Source of the DNA: a virus
Length of the DNA: 36,026 nt
Strand: one strand, 5' to 3'
IMG/VR virus record: IMGVR_UViG_3300034375_009655
Coordinates: 1 to 36,026 of that record
Shown here: positions 34,374 through 36,026 of the stretch, piece by piece
How positions within the stretch are numbered: position 1 is the stretch's first letter
Layout of the letters: every line of letters starts with the position of its first letter
Notes under the pieces: model-generated
Told to the model about the DNA's origin: nothing
Seen by the model: only the letters and a program-made list of their open reading frames with translations
The model's database searches: none
Translations under genes and position numbers: made by a program

Positions 34374-34549
34374 ACTTTGAGTTTGAGTATAACAAAAACA
34401 TGTTTTTATATGACATTGTTACCGGTGAGTTAATTTCAAAAGAATTTGGAATGGTTATAACTTATTGGGTTCAAAAGGAAATTAAACATAGTAATGAATT
34501 TAAAAATGCTTTGAGAAAACATAAAATAAAACAATATAAAATACAATGA
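34370..34549 (+). CDS. Small hypothetical protein, 59 aa
   Basis: MNFEFEYNKNMFLYDIVTGE... ending in a basic helix (ALRKHKIKQYKIQ). It overlaps the HNH gene and the following lipoprotein gene by 4 nt each. Its 3' end is duplicated upstream of the HNH gene. Confidence 0.55.
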   Translation: MNFEFEYNKNMFLYDIVTGELISKEFGMVITYWVQKEIKHSNEFKNALRKHKIKQYKIQ

Positions 34550-34740
34550 ATAAAATATTATTAACATTATTAACATTAGCAATGGTAGGTTGTGCTACAC
34601 CAAACGTAATCACCGAAACTGATAAGTGGATCAAGGTGAAAACCGATGATCATGAGGTTTGGATTGATCAGAGGCGTTTGTCGTTAATACCTCCTGGTTA
34701 CAGACATTATAGTGAAATTCAAACTCAAAATCCAAGGTAA
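34546..34740 (+). CDS. Putative lipoprotein, 64 aa
   Basis: Signal peptide with lipobox MVGC (C16), then a short domain (KWIKVKTDDHEVWIDQRRL). Second lipoprotein of the window. It starts in an ATGA overlap. A superinfection-exclusion role is possible but unproven. Confidence 0.7.
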   Translation: MNKILLTLLTLAMVGCATPNVITETDKWIKVKTDDHEVWIDQRRLSLIPPGYRHYSEIQTQNPR

Positions 34741-34743
34741 AAT

Positions 34744-35049
34744 ATGCACTATGACGATGAAACCGTGTTAAAAGCTGGAACACTTGAAGTTGTTATATAC
34801 AAACATAATGATTGTGATGGTGGTTATGAACTTGATTTGTGTTCAATTCAGGATTGTGCTTATATAAGACCATACGATCTTCAGCAATTTTTAGCTAGAT
34901 GGGATCTATATTACGACGAACAACTTAGAGAAATTGAACCTGAAACGTTTTATTCGTTTCATTTCAAAATAAACAGTAGCGGCTATGGTATGCCTGAGTT
35001 TGTTTCATTTGAAAAAGTTGACGATTCTACTTTTTCACGATTACATTAA
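34744..35049 (+). CDS. Hypothetical protein, 101 aa
   Basis: Acidic, aromatic protein (MHYDDETVLKAGTLEVVIYKHNDCDGGYELDL). AAGG lies 9 nt before the ATG. The pattern suggests a compact alpha-beta fold. No family is recognised. Confidence 0.62.
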   Translation: MHYDDETVLKAGTLEVVIYKHNDCDGGYELDLCSIQDCAYIRPYDLQQFLARWDLYYDEQLREIEPETFYSFHFKINSSGYGMPEFVSFEKVDDSTFSRLH

Positions 35050-35058
35050 AAAATGATA

Positions 35059-35093
35059 AAAAGCGAAGAAATTTAAAAAATCTTCGCTTTTTT
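35059..35093 (+). terminator. Intrinsic terminator
   Basis: AAAAGCGAAGA (35059-35069) pairs with TCTTCGCTTTT (35081-35091) over 11 bp and runs into Ts. Confidence 0.85.
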
Positions 35094-35094
35094 G

Positions 35095-35124
35095 TTGACT
35101 TTTTATAAAAAGTGTGACAATATT
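35095..35124 (+). promoter_or_regulatory. Promoter of the last gene
   Basis: TTGACT 35095-35100, 18-nt spacer, AATATT 35119-35124 (TATTAT overlaps at 35121). ATG 35131 lies 6 nt downstream. Confidence 0.55.
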
Positions 35125-35130
35125 ATAACC

Positions 35131-36026
35131 ATGAATAAGAAAATCACAATAAAAAACCTTCCATTATTTGAAAAATTTATTGCCAAATTAAACCGAAAGG
35201 CTAAAAAGTTTGGCATAGATGAACTTACGTATTCCATCGAGAAACGTCTTGTTCCTGTTGGTGTTCACAAACAAGAAGTGTTGGAAGTTGTTTTGGATGG
35301 TTCACCATTTGAAATGAATGGTTGGAGTTATGTAGCGTCTGCTGAAGATACTCCTAATGGGAATATTATTCGTAAAAACTTTAAATCCAAAGATTTACGT
35401 GTTCCTGATCGTTATCATGAGGTTCATAACATTTGTGAACATTGTAATTGTAAACGTAAACGTAAACTTACATATGTATTACGTAACGATGTTGAAGATT
35501 CGTGGAAGATGGTGGGTTCTTCTTGCATGGAAGATTTCATCGACGGTTCTAAAAATGCTTTTAAATTCGTGGATTCATTGGATGAACAAATTGAAAACTA
35601 CGTTAAAACCGAAAAATCTTCTGTAACTAAAGAAGGTTTGCCATATGGAATGGTATACGACAACTTAACCACGTTGACATTTACAGCTCTTGCTATTGAA
35701 AAATATGGATGGGTGTCTTCAGGAGAAGCTTATGCTAATCACACTCGTTCCACAAAGGTCGCTGTGTATGAGTTAATGAGTGGTCGTAATGAACATTCAA
35801 AGTTTGTAAATAAAGACCATCAAGCGTTAGCAATGGACGCAATTAAGTGGGTTAATGAATATGATGAATCTTTATGTGATAACTACATGAAAAATTTAAA
35901 AACGATTGTGAAAAATGGATATTCTCCGTATTCCCAATTGGGATATTTGGTGTCTATCATTAACACATATCAACGAAAGAAGTCTGAAAATAAAAGAAAA
36001 GATTTATCTTTGTCTAAACACGTTGG
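35131..36026 (+). CDS. Zinc-finger phage protein, 3' end outside the window
   Basis: At least 298 codons, open to the window edge. A distinctive HNICEHCNCKRKRKLTYVL zinc site and DSWKMVGSSCMEDFIDG recur in a phage and plasmid protein family of unknown function. The central part is mixed alpha-beta (LTTLTFTALAIEKYGWVSS). Leaderless start after its own promoter. Confidence 0.7.
   Translation, partial: MNKKITIKNLPLFEKFIAKLNRKAKKFGIDELTYSIEKRLVPVGVHKQEVLEVVLDGSPFEMNGWSYVASAEDTPNGNIIRKNFKSKDLRVPDRYHEVHNICEHCNCKRKRKLTYVLRNDVEDSWKMVGSSCMEDFIDGSKNAFKFVDSLDEQIENYVKTEKSSVTKEGLPYGMVYDNLTTLTFTALAIEKYGWVSSGEAYANHTRSTKVAVYELMSGRNEHSKFVNKDHQALAMDAIKWVNEYDESLCDNYMKNLKTIVKNGYSPYSQLGYLVSIINTYQRKKSENKRKDLSLSKHV

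Noticed and set aside
659-36026. Reassigned stop codon
   Set aside because: TAA, TAG and TGA all end intact genes at sensible places, and no conserved domain is interrupted by an in-frame stop.

Overview
The window is best explained as part of the genome of a large, AT-rich, T4-like bacteriophage with a bacterial host. Phage hallmarks are a T4 gp62-like clamp-loader small subunit, a dNMP kinase, dCMP deaminase, dihydrofolate reductase, a Dda-like helicase, a GP88-family protein, a GH24 lysozyme, many short overlapping unknown genes and at least six homing-type endonucleases. A tmRNA, sigma70-type promoters (TTGACA-N16/17-TATAAT) and ordinary stop codon use point to a bacterial host. A PEP-CTERM surface protein with beta-strand-repeat passenger sequence hints at a host from a PEP-CTERM-bearing group such as Verrucomicrobiota, Planctomycetota or Lentisphaerota. 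That host guess is inference only.

Layout. (1) 1-8980: a very large tRNA array, about 35 tRNA or tRNA-like genes covering all 20 amino-acid isotypes. Most encode CCA and are separated by short A/T spacers beginning TTTTA or ATTTA. Between them sit several compact structured RNA units that are not recognisable tRNAs, a GIY-YIG endonuclease, an HExxH metalloprotease, a TnpB element that splits a tRNA-Thr(GGT) gene in its D-loop, and a long acidic repeat protein whose stop codon lies inside a tRNA-Ser. (2) 9070-11806: a putative exported protein, the PEP-CTERM protein and small genes. (3) 11814-14181: an RNA locus holding a CCA-ended tRNA-like RNA, a tmRNA, a HAD phosphatase, and then a giant (~0.9 kb) structured RNA of GOLLD/ROOL type. 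The giant RNA contains a tRNA-Asn, is preceded by three tandem promoters and two boxA-like sequences, and ends at an intrinsic terminator. (4) 14204-28071: mostly rightward genes for DNA and nucleotide metabolism and unknown proteins, with nested endonucleases. (5) 28115-30775: a leftward block of lysozyme, DEDDh exonuclease and HAD nucleotidase. (6) 30847-36026: DHFR, thermonuclease, Hsp20, small membrane and lipoprotein genes, and a zinc-finger phage protein that runs off the window.

Three cross-cutting signals stand out. First, the tRNAs fall into three co-varying elbow classes (D-loop 18-19 / T-loop 55-56): the canonical GG/UC, and two recoded sets, AG/GC and GU/UA. Second, most promoters place the -10 box only 4-9 nt before an ATG, so many messages should be leaderless, while the genes with a clear Shine-Dalgarno sequence have real leaders.  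Third, at least six unrelated proteins share an N-terminal signature of the type M-x-KLxxLIxE, resembling T4 capsid-targeting peptides cut by the prohead protease, which suggests they are packaged in the head.

All calls come from reading the sequence. No database or folding program was used, so family names rest on motifs and RNA structures on hand-checked complementarity.
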